Positions 28,801 to 37,630 of a stretch of DNA of 64,000 nt are shown one piece after another (the stretch's first letter is position 1; the number at the start of each line of letters is the position of its first letter). Made by a program: the position numbers and the translations under genes. The stretch is from contig JASAMV010004335.1 in assembly GCA_030248065.1 (NCBI GenBank), forward strand, positions 47,946 to 111,945, given 5' to 3'. The DNA comes from Rhynchonema sp. JSB1_4 (lineage: Eukaryota > Nematoda > Chromadorea > Monhysterida > Xyalidae). The notes below the pieces were generated by a model that did no database searches, was not told the origin of the DNA, and was given only the letters and a program-made list of their open reading frames with translations.

Positions 28801-31800
28801 TTTCCGTGCACGGAAATATTTCCGTGTCACGGAAATATTTCCGGTTTCCGTGTTCCGTGATTTTTTTAAATTCACGGAACACGGAAATATTTCCGTGTCA
28901 GTAGTTGCTGTTTGCGTCAACACTCGGGCTTTTGACGTCAGCACGCTGGCTTTTGTCATCACCACCGCAAAAGCACCGTTTGCGTGCCTGAAGCATTTCC
29001 GTGTTCCGTGACACGGAAATATTTCCGTGTTCCGTGATTCTCAAAAATATTCACGGAACACGGAAATATTTCCGTGTTCCGGTTTCCGTGTTCAACCTAA
29101 GTCCGCCCTAATATTAACGAATATCACTGATGTACTGATGCATTCTAGCGGTATTTTCAGAAGGTTTGCAACGTGGCATAAATATGTTGAATAAATAGAG
29201 CTGAGAAAGGCCAACAGCCACGCTGTCAGACCCAAAAGAACTTTGAAGATCAGGAACACATCGCGCATGTTCATGTGCTGATATGAATAGTTGTTCCTGC
29301 GCTCTGAGTTGGTGGTACCATACCATACCGCTATGCCACATAACACAACCAAAGAATCTTTACTTCTGGATCTGGCACACTCGTTTGTTCCTATAAGGTG
29401 ACCTAACAGTAGTCTTCCCGGACACAAATTTTGTCTGAAACCAGGACCATTGAGCATTTTACTGCACAGCACCTGCTTTCTGTTTCTGACAAACTGGATT
29501 TCGTATTAACAGTCGTAGGATGTCGATCGACATTGACAGAAAGCAGATTACACTCTTTTTTGGTGAAGATCTGAAAAATTGTTATTCATTTTGAAGCGTG
29601 CCGTAGCTGGCGATTGTTGCTGAGCAAACCACATTACCAAGCGCAAGCTGTCATTGCACATACATTGCACAACATCAGTTTGATTTCTGTGTTGTTATCA
29701 TGCCCATTGCTGGCGGTTGCGCGATCGCTTGTAATTCGTTGCTTGCTCATGTGATAAAAGCGTGCTATTGCTAAATTAACTCATCTAGTCCTCGCCTATT
29801 AAACAATGCATACATATACATGTATATTATTTAGTGGGTTCGTGACCCACGAGGCAATGCTTTAGTGCTCATACACCATGTACCAGCAAAAATATGGGCA
29901 CCACGTGCACCGGTGCACATATTCCTTCTGGTCTTGCACATTCGCCTGGAGATACCACCCTTATCGGACTCAAATTTTCTCAGGAATCCAGTAACGCCAA
30001 CATTTTACTGTTTCTCACTTTTACTTCGTGCGAACTTGGCTTCATGAACGTCATCTGAACTACCGTATGTGTATGATTTCACCAAGAACAGAGTCTCAGC
30101 TTCACAAATCAGTGTTTTCTGCTTGTATGTGAGCAAAGAACAACAAAACATCATCCTTTAGTGACTATTATCACAATCATATCCCCAAATCTATGAGTGA
30201 TGCGCGCCAGTGTTGGAGGTACTCTGGAGGGGGGGATACCTACTGTACCGCGCTCGGAGAGGGGGGGATACCTACTGTACCAGAGCCGATGGCCTGGGGG
30301 GTTATGTACCTAGGGGGGGGGTTAGGTTTTGGGGTGAAAATTTTTAATGTGTTTATTATGTGTGGAATCGTGTGAAAACGTATGGGTAATTTGAGGCAAA
30401 AACCACTGATTTTACACTAATTTTGGCCATTTTGGTCAAAAATTGGCACTTTTTGGGCAAACTCGGGGGGGATACCTACTGTACCGGGGTGAAAATCGGG
30501 GGGGGGGGGATACCTACTGTACCATGCCAAACCTCGGGGGGGATACCTACTGTACCAGGCGAGGGGGGGATACCTACTGTACTGGGGGGGGGGCTACCCC
30601 CCCCCCCCCCAAATCCCCCCCCCCCACCTCCAACACTGATGCGCGCTGTTTTCGAAGCTTGAAGTAGGTATTGTGAAACTAGCCCAACTGCGTAGTGTTT
30701 GGCATCATTTATCTGCAAAACTTATTTTGCGGTCATCATCATCTAAACTGTCTAACAGATGTTTTCAGGGGCTTTTCGATATTTAGGTGTCCCTACTTTC
30801 TTTTAAGTTACATCACGGTATTTTCAGAGGCTTTGCTTTTGTTGATATGGCTTTATCGTTTTGTCCCTGTGGTGTGAATTGTCTGCAATAAATATAAGTT
30901 GAACAGTGCAACGGCCAAGTTTCAAGATGGAGTAGATTAGCATCTTGCTACAGTATACTGACAGTAACACACCTCCGCATGAAGACAACTTCGGCATAAT
31001 GTTGCCATGCTCAACAGCGCTGACCACACAATATAAACGCTCATAAAGCACATAACGTCAAATACAGATAGAAAACTTGGAATGGTCAAAATAGATGCAG
31101 CTACACAATATGTGTACATATGTATACATATAAGATGTTTGTCCCATCGATGTATCAAGAATATGTCGAACAATCTGTTGCCCAAAATTGGGCCTGCGGT
31201 CAAAATGCAGAGCTCCAAAAAACAGCAAAGTCTCCTTTTGTAACATGCACAGAGTGCGTTATGGCTGGCCACCAGCTGGACAAGGAATGCGGTTGCCGTG
31301 TGTGATATAGAACTTGTCAAACCGCGTGCAAGTCATCAAATCCGGAAACCGGATGATTGTGAAAGCACTTTCCGGCTGCCGGAAAACGGAAACCGGAAAA
31401 TAAAAACCGGATTCCGTAAACCGGAAACCGGATTTCATTTTTTTGAGATTTGAATTCCGGAAACCGGATTCCGGAAACCGGATGATTGTGAAAGCGGCCT
31501 AAAGGTTGTTGATCAGGAGTGACCACAAAACTCCGACCCCTTTGGTTGCAGACTTCCGCCAGTGAGCGGAAGTCCTGCCGATGTGGGTCGACAGTTGTCT
31601 TGGCGTGTTACGCTTGATGCGTGTGACCCTTAAAATTTTATTGTGGACCACTTCTCAGATAACGTGCGTCACCAGCGATGGTGTGGTGTAGCAGGGGGGA
31701 GGTGGGGCGGGGACCCTCTAGGTACAGTAGGTAGTTAGGTTGACGCTCCATCCTGGTACAGTACGTAGGTCGCCGCCCGGCGGCTGGTACAGTAAGTTGC

Positions 31801-34800
31801 AATTTTTGGCTCAAAATGGTATGAAATCGGTATTTTTCACTCCAAGTAGGCGAAAATCGCGCGCTACGCGCAAAATTAGTGTTTTAGAGTACATTTTCAT
31901 CAATATCTAGGCCTAAAAAATTTTGTTACCCCCCTAGCTCGGCCGGTACAGTGGGTAGATTGCCGCCCCACATTTTTTGTGGTACAGTAGGTTGCCGCCC
32001 TGCCTGGGTAGCACACCACTGGTCACCAGTAGGGAAACGATTTTCACACCGGCCGACATTTGTGCTTCTGTTTACTCGGTCACTGATTTTGTCAGGCGTA
32101 ACCGTTGCTCCCCGTCTCATACTTTGCAACTTTTACGCTAGTCAATATTAAATCGTCATTTATATCACAAAATATCTGTTGCTGAACACAAGTTGACAAA
32201 ATTCGCCTCCTTCCGCTCATGCAGCGTTCCAAACTGGCCATTTCCCATTATCTCCATTTGCACCCAAGCTTACCGATTCCCGTTGTCATTCAGTTCGGCC
32301 TCATGTTCGAGCGTCGACGCCTCCAACGGCAGCAGTTCGCCACCATTGGCCTTGCCCAACGACAATGCAACCGTCCAACGCACTGCTACAGCACAAGGCA
32401 AACAACGACGTGCCAACGCGTATCAGGTGGGTATATGAATACGAGTAGAACAGTTTATTGTGCGACTAAGTTTGAGGCTTGTGTTCGGTGTGGTGTGCAG
32501 TCTGCTGGCATGAAGGTCAGGCTTGGTCGTGGCCCCGCCCCGACCAGGCGATGTTTGCTCCCCGGAGTTATACTTGTTCATTTTGGGCTTGTAGACAATG
32601 CGGACTGATTTTTGTTTTAATCATAATTTGTGATAGCGTTGTAGGACTAATTCGGCCAGCGTAAAAATTGCAGTTCAAACAAAAATTTGGCTACATTGTC
32701 TGCAAGCCGAAAATGGGCACGTATAACTCCAGCTTGAGTATACATGCATGATGCATTTATGCGTTTTCGACAATGATAATTTCGACCAGGGTAAAGTATA
32801 ATACAAAATTTTTGCAGTGATCGAATTTTCAAATCTTGAACATGTTCCTAAATGTGTGCGCATCAATATTCACCCGGACGAAGCCTGTCATTGATTCCAG
32901 CAAAGTGCATGTATACCAGCTTCATAGCAGTACATAGCTTCATAGCTTCATACCAGTACATAGCTTCCGTAGCATGATCGAATCGGTAAATAATACCACT
33001 ACGACGACCAATGATTTTCGCCAAATGCCTGGAGCAAAAATCTCGAACCCTGAATTCGCAGGGCGGTTCGTCGTCGGAGAATCTACTGTCGAGCCAGACC
33101 AGCACGAATCAGACACGTCGTCGTGGCACGAAAATGCGACAGCGTCAACAACAACAACAACAACAGCAAGATCAGGCTGGCACACCTGCGACTATGGCAG
33201 TGACCAACAATAAAACTGGACCGAACGCACGAAGACCGGTGTCTGGCGCCGGCGACAACTCGAAAACCGGTGTGTTTTGGTGAATTTTGCGGGCAAACTC
33301 GGTTATTGAATTGAGTCCGGTTCACGCCGAGAAAACTATGGACGGTTAAGTGACTATGGAAACCGTAAATCTCGCACCCGGTCTTGTGCTTCTTCACGTA
33401 ATCTTTGTTATTTTTTGAGTGGTTGCCGACGCAATAAATCAATCAGTCAACGATGGGAACCTGAACACCACTAAAATAATGCGAAAATATGATTTTGTGT
33501 CAATGATGTGCGTCAACTACCTCACAATCGCCCTTCCATTGTGCACTCGCAGGTGTGTCAATGCAACAACTGCTGGCCGATCGGCGTCGTCGTATGCGCG
33601 AATACATGGAACAGCATCCGAATCAGATGGAATGGCCCGGATTCGGACTCAGCACCGTAACCGAAAGTCTCTGGGACGAGGAATACGAACCGTGGAACAT
33701 TGATGACAGCGCACAACCCAAGGTCGGTGTCGTACACATACAGTCATGCTGCTTTCTAGTGGCGTGGTTGAGATTGATCAATACTTATTGATTTCTGATT
33801 GATTGCTGATTACAGAGTTGGTCGCCAAAGCTGGGCGCTATCGGCGAGCGACGTTCGTATCTGACCGAATTGCGACAACAATCATCCGCCAATAACACTG
33901 GTTGGTCACATCAAATTTTCGAATTTTTCTAAATTGGCCTGTCGGATGTTGACCAGCGTAAATGTCGTTCCTTGGGTATTGGGGGACACCTACACTGGTC
34001 GAAATTACGCAAGTGGTGATGTTGTACCGCCGATTAGAACTAGCTGGTGTGTCCTTTCATGGTCACAAGCCCACGGGGTGCATTCACGCTGACGATGACC
34101 TGGTGAACCGCCCGCTTGTGAGGACAAATCGAAGCAGACAATCAAACAGCGCAGTGCTGCGCTTTTCACTTTCGCGAAATATATAAATGTTGTGTAACTA
34201 TTGTCCAAAATTCCCGCAATTTTTTTCATCAATCAATCAATTTCCCGCAGGTGGCGAATCATGCGGCGAGCAGCAGTCGTGCGCCGAGGACAACGCAGGT
34301 GGTGGTGGTGGCTCGTCACCACCGACATCGACCGATATTTCACGTCGTCCATCGGCCTCGTCGAAACACGCGGCAGCATCAGCTGACAACAACAACGATG
34401 ACGACAGCGGTGGCGGAGGTGGCGTGACGCAACAATCGTCCGAATCACCGAAGGCGCTCAGACCGGAGTTCAAGTTTAATCCGGCGGCGCCCGCTTTCGC
34501 GCCCAGCGCCACCTGCAAAAGGACAGGCAGCACGAAGAGAAGCGTGTCGCCGTCGTTGGTTAGTGACTGGATGGATATGGTTCGTCTGGAGTGGTTGGTG
34601 GCGTACTTGGGGATCTTGTCGACTGGACATGCAGAGGCCATCTGAGAAAGAAGCTCCCAGTTATTTGTAATATTAGTGGTCAACTCAAGTGGTCAAATCA
34701 CTTCGTCAAATCACAGCAGCGCCGAATGAGCGCGAGAAATAATACATGGCATTCGGGGTGAGTTGACGACTGTACATAGTAAGTTGACGAGGTGATTTGA

Positions 34801-35989
34801 CCACTGTAAGTTTCCTCGTTCTGGTTTGCTATTCATGTTTTTCACAATTCTTTTATCGACTGTTGAGTGCAGTTAGAGGTCGGTTCCTAGGAAGTCGATG
34901 ATCGGATTGTGTCCCTTGACCTATGACCTATTGTGTCTACCTTGACCTTGGCTTATGACTTAAATCAAACAAATTTAGAGATTTATGCGACTAATTTTAA
35001 CTAGCAACTTACAAAGCGGATCTGATCCGATCACCAAGTTTGATGACACCCAGTGAGATTTGGTTTGAGTGTTACCATCCACAGTGCTTGCACAGCGTGA
35101 CACACCGATGTTTCATCCGCAGTATATAAGCACGTTTGTTCAGATTCCACCGGATCCAATGATGTCGCGTCCAGCGCGTGCTCCGCCGGCCGATTCGTCG
35201 ATTGTCGCCTGGGCACCGGAACACAACACGAATGTCGTGAGCACGATCACATCTGGCAAACAACACAAGGACAAGACGACCAAGACTGCCGCCGTCAACA
35301 AAATGCCGGCTCCTGCTACCGCAGCTAGTGGTTGGTTCATGGGGAGGGGTGGTTGGGTTACCATGGTGGTGTTGGGCTATTGTCGACACGTATTTTAAGT
35401 TGTTGATATAGTTACCAAGGCGAGGGACGTCATTCGTGTTTGGGAAATGGGACCATTTTTTGTTGCTGTAATTGAAAGCTGCGATCAACCCAATAACTGT
35501 GTCCCCGGTGTCTTGTATACGCAATCACGGATACATTTTACTTCCATTTGTCAATAGCTCGTTTGACCAGTGAAAATGTTTCAATGATTGCATATATACG
35601 ACCACAATTTTTGCGTTTGTCTGCGGCGATAAAAATTTTACCACTCGAGCTGCCTTATGTCAATCAATCTGACCTGGTTCAAACCTGACCACATTTGGTC
35701 GTCCCACATTTGTTGCTCGCATCGTAACCTGCACGAACAGTCCTGCCTGCATTTCGCCACACCATACCCAACATGTACATACATATGTGTTTCAGCAAGC
35801 AACGCGCTGGGCTGGTCGGGTGCCCTGTTCCCGATCCCGAGCATCTGGGACCCATCGGCATCGGCGCAACTCACCAAGAACTCGTGGGTGGCCGCTGGAT
35901 TCTCACCGATCACACCTGAAACGGAGACCAAGCCACTGCCTCACGTGACGACAACGACGCAAAAGAAGAAGAAGAAGAACAAACAATAA
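987..35989 (+). CDS. TMEM131: TMEM131 homolog, 40 coding exons, 5' partial
   Basis: Single-pass ER membrane protein of the TMEM131 family. Family members are known to recruit procollagen through a luminal PapD-like domain and the TRAPPIII tethering complex through the cytosolic tail. The translated exons follow the order of human TMEM131 from near the N-terminus to the C-terminus, including PNPYRLRP, SGGDLHLELP, CYVGMP, VKNTG, RPHWE before the membrane span, and SPPPEWDAVP in the tail. I joined exons by homology order and then checked phase. All 39 junctions keep frame, and the total is 6,585 nt after completing the first split codon, about 2,194 residues; human is about 1,880. The signal-peptide exon was not found and probably lies left of the window. 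The tail is longer and richer in Gln, Ser and Thr than in human. The gene ends in TAA at 35987-35989. Identity is very secure; individual boundaries are less so. Confidence 0.95.
1087..3501 (+). other. TMEM131 intron 1
   Basis: 2.4 kb with only short chance reading frames, TG-rich tracts and no recognisable element or gene. Confidence 0.6.
5395..5556. repeat. Palindromic TAGGTGCAA-TTGCACCTA repeats
   Basis: Four near-copies of the palindrome TAGGTGCAACTTGCACCTA lie within 160 bp of intron 3. Possibly a small inverted-repeat transposon; no target duplication seen. Confidence 0.5.
9721..10142. mobile_element. hAT-type MITE in TMEM131 intron 10
   Basis: Terminal inverted repeats CAGTGGTGTCGTT / AACGACACCACTG are flanked by the 8-bp direct repeat GTTTCGAC (9713-9720 and 10143-10150). 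422 bp, no coding capacity. Internal repeats of TTTCCCATACCC. Confidence 0.85.
11922..12076. mobile_element. Short MITE of the GTTGACGCA family
   Basis: Inverted ends ATTGTAAAATGGTTGACG and TACGTCAACCACTTCACATT bound about 155 bp. The same ends recur singly or in pairs at 17350, 25450, 26832-26935, 33510, 40300, 43055 and 52695-52813. Confidence 0.45.
15096..15908. mobile_element. hAT-type MITE with GC-rich subterminal repeats
   Basis: Ends CAGAGGTCGCAATCGGGCC and its inverse are flanked by the 8-bp duplication GTTTGTGC (15088-15095, 15909-15916). Arrays of CGGCCCGGCCCG lie just inside both ends. It is itself split by the element at 15363-15677 and inserted in the arm of a palindrome, a three-level nest. 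Confidence 0.85.
15363..15677. mobile_element. hAT-type MITE, TACAGTAGGTA family, nested
   Basis: 8-bp target duplication GACAATAC at 15355-15362 and 15678-15685. Ends CAATGGTGTGGCT and AGCCACACGACTG. Several GTACAGTAGGTAGGT motifs inside. 315 bp, non-coding. Confidence 0.85.
16382..16533. mobile_element. Probable hAT-like MITE in intron 17
   Basis: Ends CAGTGCTGTGGCTAGG and GGTAGGCACAGCAC are roughly inverted. The flanks CATCCTAG and CAACCTAG are an imperfect 8-bp duplication. Internal GTACAATATCTC repeats. Confidence 0.4.
16615..22539 (+). CDS. TMEM131: TMEM131 exons 18-26 ending in the membrane span
   Basis: Exons: 16615-16690, 17097-17338, 18396-18530, 18609-18725, 18953-19062, 19386-19534, 20981-21161, 21740-21928, 22338-22539. 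Exon 18 carries the conserved Cys pair around DDCYVGMP. Exon 20 matches the NP.D.PV.VQ..PL..Y strand region, and exon 24 the TVKNTGQIGV and FRIVNC strands. The single transmembrane helix is split between the end of exon 25 (CVAGLL) and the start of exon 26 (FLLVCVVASAYLEG). The junction codon CT|T is completed correctly across the intron. After the span come the family's RPFDL motif and the start of the cytosolic tail. Confidence 0.92.
17492..18266. mobile_element. hAT-type MITE with A/T-rich ends, TMEM131 intron 19
   Basis: Ends CAGGGTTGGATT / AATCCAACCCTG with the 8-bp duplication GCGTCAAC (17484-17491, 18267-18274). Poly-A/poly-T tracts lie inside both ends. A 74-codon frame in the middle has no recognised similarity. 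It was inserted into a copy of the GTTGACGCA repeat. Confidence 0.85.
20255..20335. repeat. Alternating purine-pyrimidine (TA/CA) tract
   Basis: ACATATGTACATATATGTG-like sequence in intron 23, with short chance frames only. The rest of 19535-20980 shows nothing recognisable. Confidence 0.5.
21976..22219. repeat. Palindromic element A, TMEM131 intron 25
   Basis: Near-perfect inverted repeat of about 110 nt per arm, ends GGAGTTATACTTGTCC and GGACAAGTATAACTCC. A diverged second copy is at 32562-32735. The centre carries GACCAGTGTAAAAGTTGTT-type sequence found at other sites in the window. Confidence 0.7.
22722..23298. repeat. Palindromic element B flanked by TTAA, TMEM131 intron 26
   Basis: 577 bp with arms of about 260 nt, inverted and highly similar, loop near 22985-23035. 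TTAA at 22718-22721 and 23299-23302 suggests a piggyBac-like 4-bp target, though the ends (AGGGGCC) are not the typical CCC. Confidence 0.7.
23537..35989 (+). CDS. TMEM131: TMEM131 cytosolic tail exons 27-40
   Basis: Exons: 23537-23767, 24049-24305, 24648-24892, 25293-25436, 26077-26301, 27116-27283, 28028-28217, 32225-32426, 33062-33269, 33553-33722, 33816-33900, 34251-34558, 35123-35330, 35796-35989. The tail is disordered, with runs of Gln, His and Thr, an acidic DDDEEEE stretch and SPPPEWDAVP (exon 32). At the end there are Trp-centred motifs (WSPKLG, VAWAPE, LGWSG, SIWDP) like those near the human C-terminus, the TRAPPC8-binding part in known members. Exon 38 contains the PAM2-like motif listed separately. 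The protein ends in a Lys run. Exon 31 could be read in a Gln/His frame, but only the Ser/Thr frame fits both neighbouring splice phases. The exon 33 boundary is the least certain. Confidence 0.87.
26658..26808. mobile_element. Tc1/mariner-type MITE in TMEM131 intron 31
   Basis: TA at both flanks and ends CAGTCGACTC and AGCGTTGACTG. 151 bp, non-coding. TTCACTATATA-type internal motifs also occur at 43600-44035. Confidence 0.5.
28733..29108. mobile_element. Nested PIF/Harbinger-type MITE
   Basis: Ends GGGCGGACTTAGGTTGAAC and its inverse are flanked by TAA (28730-28732, 29109-29111). Internal ATTTCCGTG repeats. 376 bp. Confidence 0.8.
30208..30638. mobile_element. hAT-type MITE with G-runs and TACCTACTGTACC repeats
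   Basis: Ends CAGTGTTGGAGGT / ACCTCCAACACTG with the 8-bp duplication ATGCGCGC (30200-30207, 30639-30646). Six or more copies of GGGGGATACCTACTGTACC lie inside. Confidence 0.85.
31676..32021. mobile_element. hAT-type MITE, TACAGTAGGTA family
   Basis: 8-bp duplication GTCACCAG at 31668-31675 and 32022-32029. 346 bp, same family and order of blocks as 15363-15677. Confidence 0.8.
32562..32735. repeat. Second copy of palindromic element A
   Basis: Same outer sequence GGAGTTATACTTGTTC, here with a shorter and more diverged centre, in TMEM131 intron 34. Confidence 0.6.
34472..34504 (+). other. PAM2-like PABP-binding motif in TMEM131 tail
   Basis: In-frame residues KFNPAAPAFAP fit the PAM2 consensus (L/F-N-P-x-A-x-x-F-x-P) that binds the MLLE domain of poly(A)-binding protein. 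Only the first hydrophobic position differs from the usual Leu. It lies in exon 38, in a disordered, cytosol-facing Ser/Gly-rich tract, which is where such motifs work. I do not recall it from vertebrate TMEM131. The sequence match is direct; the function is inference. Confidence 0.5.
34686..34806. repeat. Inverted repeat GTGGTCAAATCAC / GTGATTTGACCAC
   Basis: A small inverted-repeat element in intron 38. A related sequence with GTCGTCAAATCA blocks is at 23811-23940 in intron 27. Confidence 0.45.
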
Positions 35990-37630
35990 TGATGATGATG
36001 AATTGAGCTGGTGATGTTTCACTGTGAGGGCAGGTGTCACACTTGAGTGATTGGATGGTTATACACATGTGGTTTGGGCAGATCCGATCTTCAGTTTTGA
36101 TATCGGCCGCATTGATTGTATGTTGGCGAATGTATTATATTCGGCAGGGGTATGCGTGTGTCAAGTTGGAGAATGGGGTTCATAAACGTAAATACGGGGT
36201 TCGTGGTGAAATAAAGCAGAAGCCCTTTCTTCTTCTGCAAGCTTTTGCCTCCGAGATGGCGTTCCACATATATCGGGGGAAATAGTAGTGATTCCACGAT
36301 TGATACCCACACTTGGCACGTACATACTCGGCATGTCTTCATTGTGGTGTGCAGCTAATCTTAGTCGTGTTGTTTGGTCACCAACCCTATAACTTGTACT
36401 TTGCTTGAAACATCGGTAAGCTTGGTCAGATCCCTGGGAATCCCATGTACCTGCTGTTGTGCATAACTGAGTTCGGTTACAGATATATGTATGGCTCACT
36501 ATTTGTGCTCTGTGCGTTTCTATGCAACTTGAAACTTGCTTATTAATCGTATGTGTGTGTGTGTTACGTTTGGACCGATATAATCAATAATATGGTTCAA
36601 TTCATACTGAAATATTCGAATGGCTGTTGTTACCATCACAGATCTAACAGATGTAGGCTTCCTTACCTGCAGTGAGGTGCCTATAATTTATGGTTTGTTC
36701 GTAAAGATTGGTCTGAGATACTGTACATCCAGAAGGTTGGCTTTTTCTACTGAAATATTTGGGGCATAAACAAAGTTGTTGTTGTTTTTGTCCCGATTAT
36801 CTGGCTGGGCTATCCCCTGTACCGCTATTTGTGCGTGTATGTGAATCGATGTAAGCGATGTTTTTGTCATTGAAAATGATTGAAGAGCTGTAATAATGCC
36901 CGTTTCTGAAGTGTGTCATCGTGATGACGCGATGTTTGGTTTTGTGTGAGTCACACACTGAGAGAAGCTTTTTATATCGATGTCGTTTTTTGGTGAACGT
37001 TATATGAATGTACACACGAAAGGAAGAGAGAGAGACAGAATGTTGAGATAATGGAATAATAAAATGCTGGAGCTGCTATTTATGTACTTGGTTGAATTTC
37101 GACTACGACGACTAGGATATACATACATACATATTATACACATGCAGTATGGAAACATCAAATAAGAATGAGATCAATTTGCGTGAAAGCGTTCCAAGAT
37201 GAAAACATCAAATATTGCAATAGCACGCTGACGCACATCAACCGTCGTAGCGGCTGTGTCAGCGCAATTCGTCAACTTTGGTTGTCCTTCAACCCAAGCA
37301 GCCGGAAGTCAGCGCCAAAAAATACACTGTACATGCGCGGCATTAGGTTGACGACGAAAGTTGACGCTGTGCGTTGACGACATGAGTATAAGCCCTGTAG
37401 CTGCCAATATTTTCTTTCGATGGCCAACCGAATCCGTCGCAACTTTTGCCGGACGTGGAGGGGGAGAAGCTCCTCAACGTTTGTTTTAATCTCAAGTATT
37501 TTGTGAACACTCGCTGCGCATTTCCGCCGATGTTTTAACGTCTTGTTTGCCTAAGTATCCCAACAAAGTTTACATGGCTAAAAAAATATGTAAGAGCATG
37601 CACGTGTGGAGCACTAAATCTGTGTAGGGA
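35990..37630. other. Convergent intergenic region between TMEM131 and channel
   Basis: 1.6 kb between the two stop codons. It must hold both 3' UTRs. There are AATAAA signals on the plus strand and an ATTAAA (minus strand, 37485-37490) for the channel. No other gene seen. Confidence 0.6.
36210..36215 (+). promoter_or_regulatory. Candidate polyadenylation signal of TMEM131
   Basis: AATAAA lies 221 nt after the TMEM131 stop. Another AATAAA is at 37058-37063. No transcript evidence is available. Confidence 0.35.

Larger units (their letters stand above)
28428..31499. mobile_element. PIF/Harbinger-type element, TMEM131 intron 33
   Basis: About 46-bp near-identical terminal inverted repeats begin GGCCGCTTTCACAATCATCC, flanked by the 3-bp duplication TAA (28425-28427, 31500-31502). 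The uninterrupted site sequence GCGTAAAGGTTGTTG exists elsewhere in the window (28315). CCGGTTTCCGG repeats lie inside both ends. No transposase recognised. It carries a nested Harbinger MITE and a nested hAT MITE. Confidence 0.75.

Noticed and set aside
29092..29472. 126-codon hydrophobic minus-strand frame inside the Harbinger-type element
   Set aside because: It has one membrane-like stretch but no family signature; not supported as a gene.
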